Source: Mesorhizobium sp. B2-4-3
Lineage (GTDB): Bacteria; Pseudomonadota; Alphaproteobacteria; Rhizobiales; Rhizobiaceae
Assembly (NCBI RefSeq): GCF_006442815.1
Contig: NZ_VFVL01000005.1
Span: 205,806-269,805 of the forward strand
DNA: 64,000 bases
Direction: 5' to 3'
Below the pieces are notes generated by a model. The model had not been told where the DNA came from. It saw only the letters and a list, made by a program, of their open reading frames with translations, and did no database searches. Numbering within the stretch: the first letter of the stretch is position 1; the number at the start of each line of letters is the position of its first letter. Positions 51,680 to 60,356 of the stretch are shown piece by piece. Both the position numbers and the translations under genes were made by a program.

Positions 51680-52936
51680 ATGAAGGTCTTGGTTCTCGGC
51701 GCCGGCGTGGTTGGCACGGCGGCCGCCTATTATCTGGCAAAGGACGGTCATGAGGTGACGGTGATCGAGCGCCACGAGGCGGCGGCGCGCGGCACCAGCC
51801 AGTCGAATGCCGGCCTGGTCTCGCCGGGCGACGCCACCGCCTGGGCCTCGCCTGCCGCGCTGAAGACCTTCTTGCGCGCGCTCTGGAACCACGACCTCGG
51901 CATCAAGGTCAGGCTGCGCCTCGATCCCTATTTCTACGCCTGGAGCCTGCGCTTCCTGCGCGAATGCACGGTGACCCGGCTGCGCGCCAACACCAACGTC
52001 AAGTTGAGGCTCGCGCTCCACTCCCGCGAGTGCATCAATCAACTGTCGGAGGCGACCGGCATCCATTACGACGAGCGCAAGAAGGGCATCCTCTACTTCT
52101 TCCGATCGCAAAAGAGCCTCGACACCGGCACCGACAATTACCGCTATCTCGGCGAGCACGGCCTGCCGATCGAGATCGTCGGCCGCGAGCGTCTGGTCGA
52201 GCTGGAGCCAGGGCTTGCCGGCGTGAAGGAAAAGATCGCCGGCGGCATCTATTCCCCGATCGACCAGACCGGCGATTCCAAGCAGTTCACCGACAATCTC
52301 GCCGCCTATGCCGCCGAAAAGCTCGGCGTCAAATTCCTGTTCGGCACGACCATCCAGGGCCTCGACATCGAGGGCGATCGGGTGCGCGCCGTCATGACCT
52401 CGGCCGGGCCGGTTACCGGCGACGCGGTCGTCATCTCCATGGGGCCGGAAAGCGGCCTGCTCGGCCGCCGCTACGGCATCGACCTGCCGGTCTATCCGGT
52501 GAAGGGCTATACAGCGACGATTCCCCTGGAAGACGAAAGCAAGGGGCCGACCATGGGCGGCGCCGACGAGGACCGGCTGATCGGCTATTCGAGGCTCGGC
52601 AATCGCCTGCGCATGTCCTCGACGGCCGAATTCACCGGCTTCGACCGCAGCTTCAAGCCCGGTGATTTCAGGACCATCCTGGAAACCGGCAAGGATCTTT
52701 TCCCGGGCGCATTCGACGAGAAGAAGGCCGTGCTGTGGGCTGGCCTGAGGCCGATGATGCCGAACTCGGTGCCGGTGATCGGCCAGGCGAAATACCGCAA
52801 CCTCTACCTCGACACCGGCCACGGCCATGTCGGCTGGACTATGGCCTGCGGCTCGGGACAGTTCCTCGCCGACGTCGTTGCCGGCCGCAAGCCGCAGATC
52901 GATCCGCAGGGATTGCTCTACGGGACGACGCGCTGA
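51680..52936 (+). CDS. dadA: D-amino acid dehydrogenase
   Basis: 418 residues of the DAO/DadA flavoprotein family, oxidising D-amino acids to keto acids and passing electrons to the respiratory chain. MKVLVLGAGVVGTAAAYYLAKDGHEVTVIERH is the FAD-binding motif; SQSNAGLVSPGDATAWASP and the C-terminal LRPMMPNSVPVIG and NLYLDTGHGHVGWTMACGSG are DadA hallmarks. The ATG at 51680 follows GAGGGGACG. No alanine racemase gene is adjacent. It is convergent with rhaK. Confidence 0.92.
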   Translation: MKVLVLGAGVVGTAAAYYLAKDGHEVTVIERHEAAARGTSQSNAGLVSPGDATAWASPAALKTFLRALWNHDLGIKVRLRLDPYFYAWSLRFLRECTVTRLRANTNVKLRLALHSRECINQLSEATGIHYDERKKGILYFFRSQKSLDTGTDNYRYLGEHGLPIEIVGRERLVELEPGLAGVKEKIAGGIYSPIDQTGDSKQFTDNLAAYAAEKLGVKFLFGTTIQGLDIEGDRVRAVMTSAGPVTGDAVVISMGPESGLLGRRYGIDLPVYPVKGYTATIPLEDESKGPTMGGADEDRLIGYSRLGNRLRMSSTAEFTGFDRSFKPGDFRTILETGKDLFPGAFDEKKAVLWAGLRPMMPNSVPVIGQAKYRNLYLDTGHGHVGWTMACGSGQFLADVVAGRKPQIDPQGLLYGTTR

Positions 52937-52942
52937 GCCGGC

Positions 52943-54301
52943 TTAGAGCTTCACGGCCTGCTGCCAGGCCAACGCGTATTCGCGCCAGGCGCGCTCGATT
53001 GGCGGTGCGGTGCGTTCGCCTTTGCTCGTGACCGTAGCGTCATCCGACGCCAGCAGCGCGGCGCCGATGCTCGTTCCGGTCGAGGTCCCCGATGCAATGA
53101 CGCGCCTTCCCGTCGCTGCCGCCAGCATGCGGATGAAAAGCGGGTTTTGCGCGAACGGTCCCTCGACGGTTGTCGGCCCCTCGCCGCCAATCAGTTCCAG
53201 GCAGGTCACGGTCATCAGCGCCAGGTAGAATGAGATGGCTGCGAAGCGCTGGCCGGAGCTCAGGTCGTCGGCGCTACGCCATTGCGCGGCGCGATGCGGA
53301 AACGGTCCGGAGCCCTGTTGAGTGGAAGGCAGCAGCAAGACTTGGCGCGCCAGAACGGCGGCAACGTCGGCTTCGCTCCATTCCTGCGGCTGCCCCTCGG
53401 TCAGCAGCGAAAACTCGCGTCCGCCCATGAAGCGCGCCGACGGCACAGGATCACCGAGCGCGTTGACGTTGACCAGCGTGTCGCGCGCCGGGTCGAGCTC
53501 GACCTTCCGACCGCCGACCGCCATCGATATCACCCACGTGCCGGTCGAGACGACCGAGAAGGGCGGTGCGTCGGACAGCAGATGCGGCAGCAGCGAGGCG
53601 TTGGAATCGTGCAGTCCGCAGAATACGGGCGTCCGCGGGTCCAGCCCTGTGCGTTGCGCCAGCTCCGGCAGGATCGGGCCAAGCCGGTCCTTTGCCCGCC
53701 GCACCGGCGCCATCAGCCGGCGCCAGCCCATCCTGTCGACCAGCGAGGAGTAATCGGACGTCCAGGGGTTCCACAGATCGGTGTGGCAGCCGAGCGACGT
53801 GCCTTCATTGACGGCGACGCCGGTCAGCCGCAGCGCCCAATATTGCGGATACATCAGCATCGCGGCGGTTCTGGCGAAGTCCGCCGGGAAACGCTTCTGC
53901 TGCCAGAAGAACTGCGCGCCGAGATTGAGGCCGATCGGCAGCCGCGGCGTGCCGGTCTCGGCAAAGGGCGGACGGACGGCGTCGTAGTCGGCCGCTAGCT
54001 GGTCGGGGCCGTCGAATTCATAGTCGAGCACCGGCAGCACCAGTTCGCCCGAGCGGTCGACCAGCGCACCGGTCGCGCCATGCGTGGTGATCGATATCGC
54101 ATCGATCCGCCGTTCGCGGTTGAGATCGGCCAGGCTGTCGAGGATGAACGTCCACAGCGCCTCGACATCGTGATGCGGGTAGGGCGCCTGCCGCACAGGA
54201 GCATTGGCGATACGGCGCAGCGTGATCTCGCTCAGTGTCGTGAGATCGACCAGCGCCACCTTGGCGTTGGTCTTGCCGATATCGATGACGGCGACGATCA
54301 T
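52943..54301 (-). CDS. rhaK: L-rhamnulose kinase (FGGY family)
   Basis: 452 residues, start [20 protein letters not shown] at 54301, which overlaps the rhaU stop by four bases (ATGA). It belongs to the FGGY sugar-kinase family: an N-terminal phosphate loop (DIGKTNAK), [27 protein letters not shown] and [13 protein letters not shown] near the ATP/sugar cleft, and a C-terminal [16 protein letters not shown]. In rhizobia RhaK is also needed for rhamnose uptake. It is the last gene of the rhaRSTPQUK arm. Confidence 0.9.
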   Translation of the reverse strand: MIVAVIDIGKTNAKVALVDLTTLSEITLRRIANAPVRQAPYPHHDVEALWTFILDSLADLNRERRIDAISITTHGATGALVDRSGELVLPVLDYEFDGPDQLAADYDAVRPPFAETGTPRLPIGLNLGAQFFWQQKRFPADFARTAAMLMYPQYWALRLTGVAVNEGTSLGCHTDLWNPWTSDYSSLVDRMGWRRLMAPVRRAKDRLGPILPELAQRTGLDPRTPVFCGLHDSNASLLPHLLSDAPPFSVVSTGTWVISMAVGGRKVELDPARDTLVNVNALGDPVPSARFMGGREFSLLTEGQPQEWSEADVAAVLARQVLLLPSTQQGSGPFPHRAAQWRSADDLSSGQRFAAISFYLALMTVTCLELIGGEGPTTVEGPFAQNPLFIRMLAAATGRRVIASGTSTGTSIGAALLASDDATVTSKGERTAPPIERAWREYALAWQQAVKL

Positions 54302-54612
54302 GCCATATGGAACACGGTTTCCAGCGGCACCGCCACCGGCTCGTTGTCGGGTTTGGTTTCCATGAGGTCGGCCATATGCGCCCACCAGCGCTGCATCACC
54401 GGATGTCTAGGCAGATCGGCCATGCCGTGGTCGTCACGACGCCACAGCACTCCGAACAGGATGTTGGTCTCCTCGTCGAGATGGATCGAATAGTCGGAGA
54501 CGCCGGCCTGCTTCAAAAGCCTGACCAACTCAGGCCAGATCTTGTCATGCCGACGTTTGTACTCGGCGTTCATGCCGGGATTGAGCTTCGTCTTGAAGGC
54601 GTATTTCTCCAT
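54298..54612 (-). CDS. rhaU: L-rhamnose mutarotase
   Basis: 104 residues, start [33 protein letters not shown] at 54612. It interconverts rhamnose anomers. The conserved histidine in [10 protein letters not shown], the [17 protein letters not shown] strand and the tail [28 protein letters not shown] are typical. The start overlaps the rhaQ stop by one base and its stop overlaps rhaK, so translation is coupled throughout. Confidence 0.95.
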   Translation of the reverse strand: MEKYAFKTKLNPGMNAEYKRRHDKIWPELVRLLKQAGVSDYSIHLDEETNILFGVLWRRDDHGMADLPRHPVMQRWWAHMADLMETKPDNEPVAVPLETVFHMA

Positions 54613-55613
54613 CAGGCGAAGCGTCCCACGCTCAGGCGGCGCCAGATAATGGGCAGTGCGATGACGATGATCAGCAACAGGCCGATGAAGATCGACATGA
54701 CGATGCCGGGGACATTGAGCAGTCCGAGGCCGAACGTCACCAGCCCCATGATGAAGGCGGCAAGCACGACGCCCAGAATGCTGCCGGCGCCGCCGAGGAT
54801 CGAGACGCCGCCCAGCACCACCATGGTGATCGCCTCGAGCTCGTAGCCTTGCGCGATAGACGGCCGCGTCGAACCGAGCCGCGAGGTGATCAGCACGGAG
54901 GCGATGCCCGACATCAGCCCGGTCAAGCAGAACAGGATGAACTTGATGCGGTCGACGCGCACGCCGGAGAATTGGCAGGCCACCGGGTTGTTGCCGATGG
55001 CGAAGACCCGGCGGCCGAAGCTCGTGCGGTGCAGCACGAACCAGTAGATGACGGCAGCGACGAGGAACAGCGCCAGCTCGAACGAGAAGACCCACCAGAC
55101 ATAGCCCTGGCCGAAGAAGGCGAAGCTTTCCGGATAGCCTTTGTAGGCCTGGTCGCCGAGGATGATGAAGGCTATGCCGCGAAACAGGCTCATCGTGCCG
55201 ATGGTGACGACGATGGAAGGCAGGCCGAGCCGCGTGACCAGCAGCCCATTGAAGGCGCCGCAGCCAAGGCCGACGACGATGCCGATCGCCACCAGCACCG
55301 GGGTGCCGGCGCCGGCCTGCACGGCCATGCCCATCATGGTCGAGGCTAAAGCCACGATCGCGGCAACTGAGAGATCGATCTCGCCGGAGATGATCAGCAG
55401 CGCCATGGCTAGAGCGATCAGCCCCTTTTCGGTGAAGTTGAAGGTCAGGTCCGACAGCGACCACGGGTCGAGGAAATAGGGCGAGGCAAAGCTGTTCACC
55501 GCGAAGATAAGGATCGCGATGACGACGAGCAGCGCCTCCCAGGAAAAGATCGCTGTAGCCAGCGGCTTGTCGAGCCGGTCGGGGATATGGCGCGGGGCAG
55601 GGGTGTCGGTCAT
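54612..55613 (-). CDS. rhaQ: Rhamnose ABC transporter permease RhaQ
   Basis: 333 residues with 8-10 membrane helices of the ribose-type permease family. The cytoplasmic coupling motif is [25 protein letters not shown] (~residues 265-290). [21 protein letters not shown] and [20 protein letters not shown] are family features. It overlaps rhaP by four bases and rhaU by one. With RhaP it forms the membrane channel of the rhamnose importer. Confidence 0.93.
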   Translation of the reverse strand: MTDTPAPRHIPDRLDKPLATAIFSWEALLVVIAILIFAVNSFASPYFLDPWSLSDLTFNFTEKGLIALAMALLIISGEIDLSVAAIVALASTMMGMAVQAGAGTPVLVAIGIVVGLGCGAFNGLLVTRLGLPSIVVTIGTMSLFRGIAFIILGDQAYKGYPESFAFFGQGYVWWVFSFELALFLVAAVIYWFVLHRTSFGRRVFAIGNNPVACQFSGVRVDRIKFILFCLTGLMSGIASVLITSRLGSTRPSIAQGYELEAITMVVLGGVSILGGAGSILGVVLAAFIMGLVTFGLGLLNVPGIVMSIFIGLLLIIVIALPIIWRRLSVGRFA

Positions 55614-56587
55614 GCCGCTTCCGCCTTTCTCAGGATGATGCGGCCCTGCCGGCGCTCGCCGCGCGCGTTGAGCACCACGGCCAGGATGATGGCGCTGCCC
55701 GAGATCGCCATCTGCCAGAAGGGCGAGATGTTGATGACCGGCAGCGCGTTGGAGATGATGCCGAGGAACAGCGCGCCGAGCACCGCGCCGCCGACCGAGC
55801 CGATGCCGCCGGCGATCGAGATGCCGCCGATCACGCAGGCAGCGATGATGTTGAGCTCATAGCCGTTGGCGACCTCGACCGAGGCGATCACATAGCGCGA
55901 GATCCACAGGTATCCGGCGAGCCCGCCGATCATGCCGGAAATGCAGAAGACGATGAATTTGGTGCGGCCGACATCGATGCCGGCATAGACCGAGGCGGTC
56001 GGGTTGACGCCGATGGCGTGGATCGAGCGGCCGATCTGCGTGCGCGTCATCACCAGGAAGAACAGCGCGATCACGATGATCGCGATCCAGGACAGCACCG
56101 GCAGGCCGAGGAAGGCGGCGCGCTGGAAGTTGATGAAGTCCGGGCTCATCTGGTCGGCATTGACCCAGGCGCCACCGGAGACGACGAAGGTGGCGCCGCG
56201 ATAGATGGTGAGCGTGCCCAGCGTCACCACGATCGACGGGATGTTCAGCCGCCACACCAGGAAACCGTTGATCGCGCCGAGCACCAGGCCGACCAGCAGC
56301 GCGATGACGATCAGCACCGGGATCGGGATCGCCGGATGCGCGGCGTTGAGCATCGCCACCACCATGCCGGTGAAGCACAGGTTCGAGGCCATCGACAGGT
56401 CGATCGAGCGCGTCAGGATCACCACCATCTGTCCCAGCGCCAGGATCATCAGTATCGAGGTGTCGTTGAACACCTGGCGCAGATTGGCGGGGTCGGCGAA
56501 GCCGGGGAAGCGCGTCGAGATCAGGCCGATCAGGACGACGATGCCGGCAAGCAGCCAGATCTCGCGATATTTGAGGAAGCTTTTCAT
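55610..56587 (-). CDS. rhaP: Rhamnose ABC transporter permease RhaP
   Basis: 325 residues, start [21 protein letters not shown] at 56587, overlapping the rhaT stop (ATGA). The frame continues upstream inside rhaT but that part is out-of-frame shadow. [39 protein letters not shown] and the coupling motif [25 protein letters not shown] mark the permease family. It ends overlapping rhaQ. Confidence 0.93.
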   Translation of the reverse strand: MKSFLKYREIWLLAGIVVLIGLISTRFPGFADPANLRQVFNDTSILMILALGQMVVILTRSIDLSMASNLCFTGMVVAMLNAAHPAIPIPVLIVIALLVGLVLGAINGFLVWRLNIPSIVVTLGTLTIYRGATFVVSGGAWVNADQMSPDFINFQRAAFLGLPVLSWIAIIVIALFFLVMTRTQIGRSIHAIGVNPTASVYAGIDVGRTKFIVFCISGMIGGLAGYLWISRYVIASVEVANGYELNIIAACVIGGISIAGGIGSVGGAVLGALFLGIISNALPVINISPFWQMAISGSAIILAVVLNARGERRQGRIILRKAEAA

Positions 56588-58125
56588 GCCACGATCCCCG
56601 CTGCCGTCCGAACCAGCGTCTCTGCGTCGAGACCCTTGTTGTCGTAGGTCGCCGCGATGCGGCCTTCGCGCATGACCACGACGCGGTCGGACATGCCGAG
56701 GATTTCGGGCAATTCCGACGAGACCATGATCACCGAAAGCCCTTGCGCGACCAGCTCGGCCATGAAGCGGTGCACGGCGGCCTTGGAGCCGATGTCGATG
56801 CCCTTGGTCGGCTCGTCGAGGATGATCACCTTGGGCGCGGTCGCCAGCCATTTGGCGATCACCACCTTCTGCTGGTTGCCGCCGGAAAGCGTGCCGACAT
56901 CCTGGCTGAGCGAAGAGGCGCGCAGGTCGAGCCGCTCGGTGTAGGAGCGGGCGAGCGAGAACTCTTCGGCGAGCCTGAGCACGCCGGATTTCGAGGTGCG
57001 CGCCAGCGACGGCAGCGACACATTCTGGAAGATCGGCAGGCCGATCACCACGCCTTGCTTGCCCCGCTCTTCCGGTACATAGACGATGCCGGCCTCGATC
57101 GAATCCGCGGCCGATTTCGGTGCGATCATCCGCCCGTCGAGTGAGATGGCGCCCCGGCTCGTGCGGGTGATGCCAGCGATCGCCTGCATCACCTCGCTGC
57201 GCCCGGCGCCGACAAGGCCGTAGAAGCCGAGGATCTCGCCCTTGCACAATTCGAAGCCGATGTCGTCGAACTCGGTCGGATGCGACAGGCCGGAAACCGA
57301 CAGCACCGGCGCGCCGATCTTCGGCTCGCGCTGCGGAAAGATGTGGTCGACGTTGCGGCCGACCATCATGCGTACGATCTCGTTTTGGCCGGTGTCTTTC
57401 AGCAGGCCTTCGCCCACCATCTCGCCATCGCGGAAGACGGTGTAGCGGTCGGCGATGCGATAGATCTCGTCGAACTTGTGGCTGATGAACAGCACGGCCT
57501 TGCCTTCGCTCTTCAGGAATTCGATCAGCAGGAAAAGCTCCTCGATCTCCTTCATCGAAAGTGCCGCGGTCGGCTCGTCCATGATGACGATGCGCGCATC
57601 GATCGACATGGCGCGGGCGACGGCGACAAGATGCTTGTTGGCGATGCCGAGGTCCTTGAGACGCGCGTCGGCATCGATATGGCCGGCGCGCATCGTCTCC
57701 AGCACCTCGCGCGCTTGTCTGCGCATGGTGCGCCAGTCGATGGTGCCGAAACGGGTGCGCGGCGCATGGCCGAGGAAGATGTTTTCGGCGACCGAGAGAT
57801 CGTCGAACAGTACCGTTTCCTGGTGGATGGCTGTGATGCCGTGGCCGAAGGCGGCATGCGCGCTGGGCAGCGTCGTGGCCTGGCCGTCGATGCCGATCTC
57901 GCCCGAGTCTGGCTGGTAGATGCCGGTCATGATCTTGACCAGCGTCGACTTGCCGGCGCCGTTCTCGCCGATCAGCGCCGTCACCTGTCCCGGATAGAGC
58001 GACAGGCTGACATTGTGCAGGGCACGCACGCCCGGGAAACTCTTGGAGATCCCGGAGAGCGTCAGGCGCGGAGCCGATGTCGGCGGCCGCTCTTTTATCG
58101 TGCCGTCATGGGCCGTCGTGTCCAT
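56584..58125 (-). CDS. rhaT: Rhamnose ABC transporter ATP-binding protein RhaT
   Basis: 513 residues, duplicated RbsA-type ATPase. Domain 1 has [16 protein letters not shown] (Walker A) and IVIMDEPTAAL (Walker B); domain 2 has GLVGAGRSEVMQAIAG (degenerate Walker A), [15 protein letters not shown] and VIILDEPTKGID. It powers rhamnose uptake with RhaP, RhaQ and RhaS. It is separated from rhaS by ~180 bases that hold a REP-like repeat. (Here rhaT means the rhizobial ATPase, not the E. coli rhamnose-proton symporter.). Confidence 0.93.
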   Translation of the reverse strand: MDTTAHDGTIKERPPTSAPRLTLSGISKSFPGVRALHNVSLSLYPGQVTALIGENGAGKSTLVKIMTGIYQPDSGEIGIDGQATTLPSAHAAFGHGITAIHQETVLFDDLSVAENIFLGHAPRTRFGTIDWRTMRRQAREVLETMRAGHIDADARLKDLGIANKHLVAVARAMSIDARIVIMDEPTAALSMKEIEELFLLIEFLKSEGKAVLFISHKFDEIYRIADRYTVFRDGEMVGEGLLKDTGQNEIVRMMVGRNVDHIFPQREPKIGAPVLSVSGLSHPTEFDDIGFELCKGEILGFYGLVGAGRSEVMQAIAGITRTSRGAISLDGRMIAPKSAADSIEAGIVYVPEERGKQGVVIGLPIFQNVSLPSLARTSKSGVLRLAEEFSLARSYTERLDLRASSLSQDVGTLSGGNQQKVVIAKWLATAPKVIILDEPTKGIDIGSKAAVHRFMAELVAQGLSVIMVSSELPEILGMSDRVVVMREGRIAATYDNKGLDAETLVRTAAGIVA

Positions 58126-58154
58126 AGTCGTATCAAGCCCAGTCTATTTCCGTT

Positions 58155-58290
58155 TGGACTTCCCCTCACCCGACCTCCGCTTCGCTCGGTCGACCTCTCC
58201 CCGAGGGGAGAGGAGACTTCCGAGCTTGGCTCCAGGCTCTTCTCCCCACCGGGCAGAAGGTGGCCGCGAAGCGGCCGGATGAGGGGGCAG
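58155..58290. repeat. REP-like repeat between rhaT and rhaS
   Basis: Contains CCCTCACCCGACC, CCGCTTCGCTCGG, the hairpin CCTCTCCCC / GGGGAGAGG (58194-58213), and CTTCTCCCCACCGGG...AGAAGG followed by CGCGAAGCGGCCGGATGAGG. Elements of this type recur after hslO and between rhaD and rhaI. Lying inside the rha arm, it may set relative transcript levels of rhaS and rhaTPQUK. Confidence 0.6.
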
Positions 58291-58307
58291 CGCCGTTGGT
58301 TCCAGGA

Positions 58308-59303
58308 TCAATAGATCTTGGAGAACTTCTCGATGTTGGTCTTGTCGAACTGGAAGGGCGGAGCCATCGCGGCCGAGTTGGTGTCGTCGAGCGTCACCTT
58401 GCCGACGCGGCCTATCGACAGCGTAGCGCCGGGCTTGGCTTCTTCCTTCTTCACCGCCAGGTCATGGGCGAGGTAGATCGCCGAATAGCCGAGATCGATC
58501 GGGTTCCAGAGAGCGACAGCCTGCGAAGCGCCGTTGTCGATGAACTTCTTGAACTCCGACGGCAGCGCCAGGCCGGTGACGTTGACCTTGCCGATCAGGT
58601 TCTCGTCGGTGACGACCTGCGCGGCGGCGACGACGCCGACCGTGGTCGGCGCGATGATCGCCTTGAGGTTCGGATAAGACTTCAAGAGGCCCTTGGCTTC
58701 ATCGGTGCTCTTGGCCGAGTCGTCATCGCCATAGACGGTGGCGACCAGCTTGATCTTCGGGAACTTCTCCGGCAGCACCTTCTTGGCCGCCTCGATCCAG
58801 GCATTCTGGTTGGTCGCGGTCGAGGATGCGGAGAGGATGGCGACGTCGCCGCCTTCCGGCAGATAGTCGGCGGCGAGCTTGATGATCGTCTCGCCGATCA
58901 GGCCGGTGTCGGACGGGTTGAGGTGGAGCTGGCGGCCTTCCTTGGCGACGCCGGAATCCCACGAGATGACGGTGATGCCGCGTTCCATTGCCTTCTTCAG
59001 CACAGGCACCAGCGCGTCGGCGTCATTGGCCGAAACGGCGATCGCGTTGACCTTCTGCGCGATCAGCGAATTGATCACTTCGATCTGCGCTTCGGCCGTC
59101 GCCTTGGTCGGGCCGGTGTAGATGACGTCGACATCGCCCAGTTCCTTGGCCGCTTCCTCGGCGCCCTTGTTGGCGGCGTCGAAGAAGCCGTTGCCGAGCG
59201 ACTTCACCACCAGCGCGATCTTGACGTTCTCGGCATAGGCGGCATTCACGAACATGGCGGCGGAAAAGGCCGCCGTAACCAGTAGTTTCTTCAAAAAGCT
59301 CAT
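58308..59303 (-). CDS. rhaS: Rhamnose-binding periplasmic protein RhaS
   Basis: 331 residues with a signal peptide (MSFLKKLLVTAAFSAAMFVNAAYA). The sugar-binding fold of the RbsB family follows: NVKIALVVKSLGNGFFDAANKGAEEAAKEL, SANDADALVPVLKKAMERGITVISWDSGV and GLALPSEFKKFIDNGASQAVALWNP. It delivers rhamnose to RhaT/P/Q. It is 1 kb from rhaR. (In rhizobia rhaS is the binding protein, not the E. coli activator.). Confidence 0.93.
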   Translation of the reverse strand: MSFLKKLLVTAAFSAAMFVNAAYAENVKIALVVKSLGNGFFDAANKGAEEAAKELGDVDVIYTGPTKATAEAQIEVINSLIAQKVNAIAVSANDADALVPVLKKAMERGITVISWDSGVAKEGRQLHLNPSDTGLIGETIIKLAADYLPEGGDVAILSASSTATNQNAWIEAAKKVLPEKFPKIKLVATVYGDDDSAKSTDEAKGLLKSYPNLKAIIAPTTVGVVAAAQVVTDENLIGKVNVTGLALPSEFKKFIDNGASQAVALWNPIDLGYSAIYLAHDLAVKKEEAKPGATLSIGRVGKVTLDDTNSAAMAPPFQFDKTNIEKFSKIY

Positions 59304-59358
59304 CGAATATCCTCCCTTGAGCGTTGCATTCCATCGCCGCTGCGGGCGTGAGTTTCCC

Positions 59359-60168
59359 TCAGGCCTGCAGTGAAGATTCTTCCTTGTCGCTTGACTGTCT
59401 GCGGGCGACGATCAGCGCCACACCCGCCGTTTCCAGCATCTTGGCCTCGCGGTCCTCGATGCCGTCGTCGGTGATCACGGTCGCGATGCGCGACAGCCCG
59501 CACAGGATCAGGCTGGAGCGCATGCGGAATTTCGAGGAATCGACCAGCACCACCAGCTCGTCGGCCTGGTCGATCAATTTCTGCTCGGCCTGGATCAGCA
59601 GCGGATCGCCTTCCATCAGCCCGAGCGGCCCCAGGCCTTGGGCGCCCATGAACATGCGGCGCGCATAGAAGTTGCGCGTCACGTCATTGTCGAAAGGCGA
59701 CAGGATGATGTTCTGCTCGCGGTAGATCGTGCCGCCCGACAGCATCACCGTGTTCTTCGAATGCTTGAGCAGATGCTCGGCGATCGGAAAGGAATTGGTG
59801 AAGATCGGCATGCGGCGTCCGGTCAGGAAATGCACCATCTGGAAAGTGGTGGTGCCGCCATTGACGATGATCGGCTCGCCGTCCGTGCACAGGTTCACCG
59901 CTTCCCGCGCGATCGCCCGCTTTTGCGCGGCGTTCAGCGTTTCGTTGACCGAGAAGGGCCGGCCGGCAAGGCCGATGAATTGCGGCGGCGAGATCGCCTC
60001 GGCGCCGCCGCGCACCCGGCGCAAGCGTTTCTGGACATGGAGGGCCGCGATGTCGCGCCGGATCGTCGCCTCGGAGGAATCCGTCAGCTCGACCATTTCC
60101 TGCACCGTCACCACAGGCTTTTCCTGGACGGCGGACAGAATGATCCTGTGGCGCTCTTTCTCGTGCAT
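59359..60168 (-). CDS. rhaR: DeoR-family regulator of rhamnose genes, RhaR
   Basis: 269 residues, start MHEKERHRIILSAVQEKPVVTVQEM at 60168 with GGGAGG upstream; an extension to 60189 is less likely. The N-terminal DeoR HTH is SSEATIRRDIAALHVQKRLRRVRGG; the C-terminal DeoRC sensor domain contains NGGTTTFQMVHFL, TNSFPIAEHLL and DSSKFRMRSSLILCGLSRIATVITDDG. It is divergent from rhaD across an operator array and likely represses both arms until a rhamnose metabolite appears. Confidence 0.92.
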   Translation of the reverse strand: MHEKERHRIILSAVQEKPVVTVQEMVELTDSSEATIRRDIAALHVQKRLRRVRGGAEAISPPQFIGLAGRPFSVNETLNAAQKRAIAREAVNLCTDGEPIIVNGGTTTFQMVHFLTGRRMPIFTNSFPIAEHLLKHSKNTVMLSGGTIYREQNIILSPFDNDVTRNFYARRMFMGAQGLGPLGLMEGDPLLIQAEQKLIDQADELVVLVDSSKFRMRSSLILCGLSRIATVITDDGIEDREAKMLETAGVALIVARRQSSDKEESSLQA

Positions 60169-60213
60169 GGTTCCTCCCTGCCCGAGCATCAGGCCTTAGA
60201 AAACGCGCAGTGT

Positions 60214-60280
60214 CAATCATTTCCGATCAAATATTTTCATTGTGCAGTGCAATATGATCGATATTGATCGTTTGTGATTG
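60214..60280. promoter_or_regulatory. RhaR operator array between rhaR and rhaD
   Basis: Half-sites with the pattern TGAT(C/T)G recur at exactly 10-base steps: CAATCA (60214-60219) and CGATCA (60224-60229) in one orientation, then TGATCG (60255-60260), TGATCG (60265-60270) and TGATTG (60275-60280) in the other. The mirrored layout around a 25-base centre is what an oligomeric DeoR-type repressor would bind. It lies 46 bases from the rhaR start and 76 bases from the rhaD start, so it can control both arms. Confidence 0.75.
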
Positions 60281-60356
60281 ACAAGCGCGGCGCTTGCGTA
60301 GACATTCCCGGGCGAGAAATGAGGGGCGCGGCGTCGCGCTCCAAGGGAGGATACCT

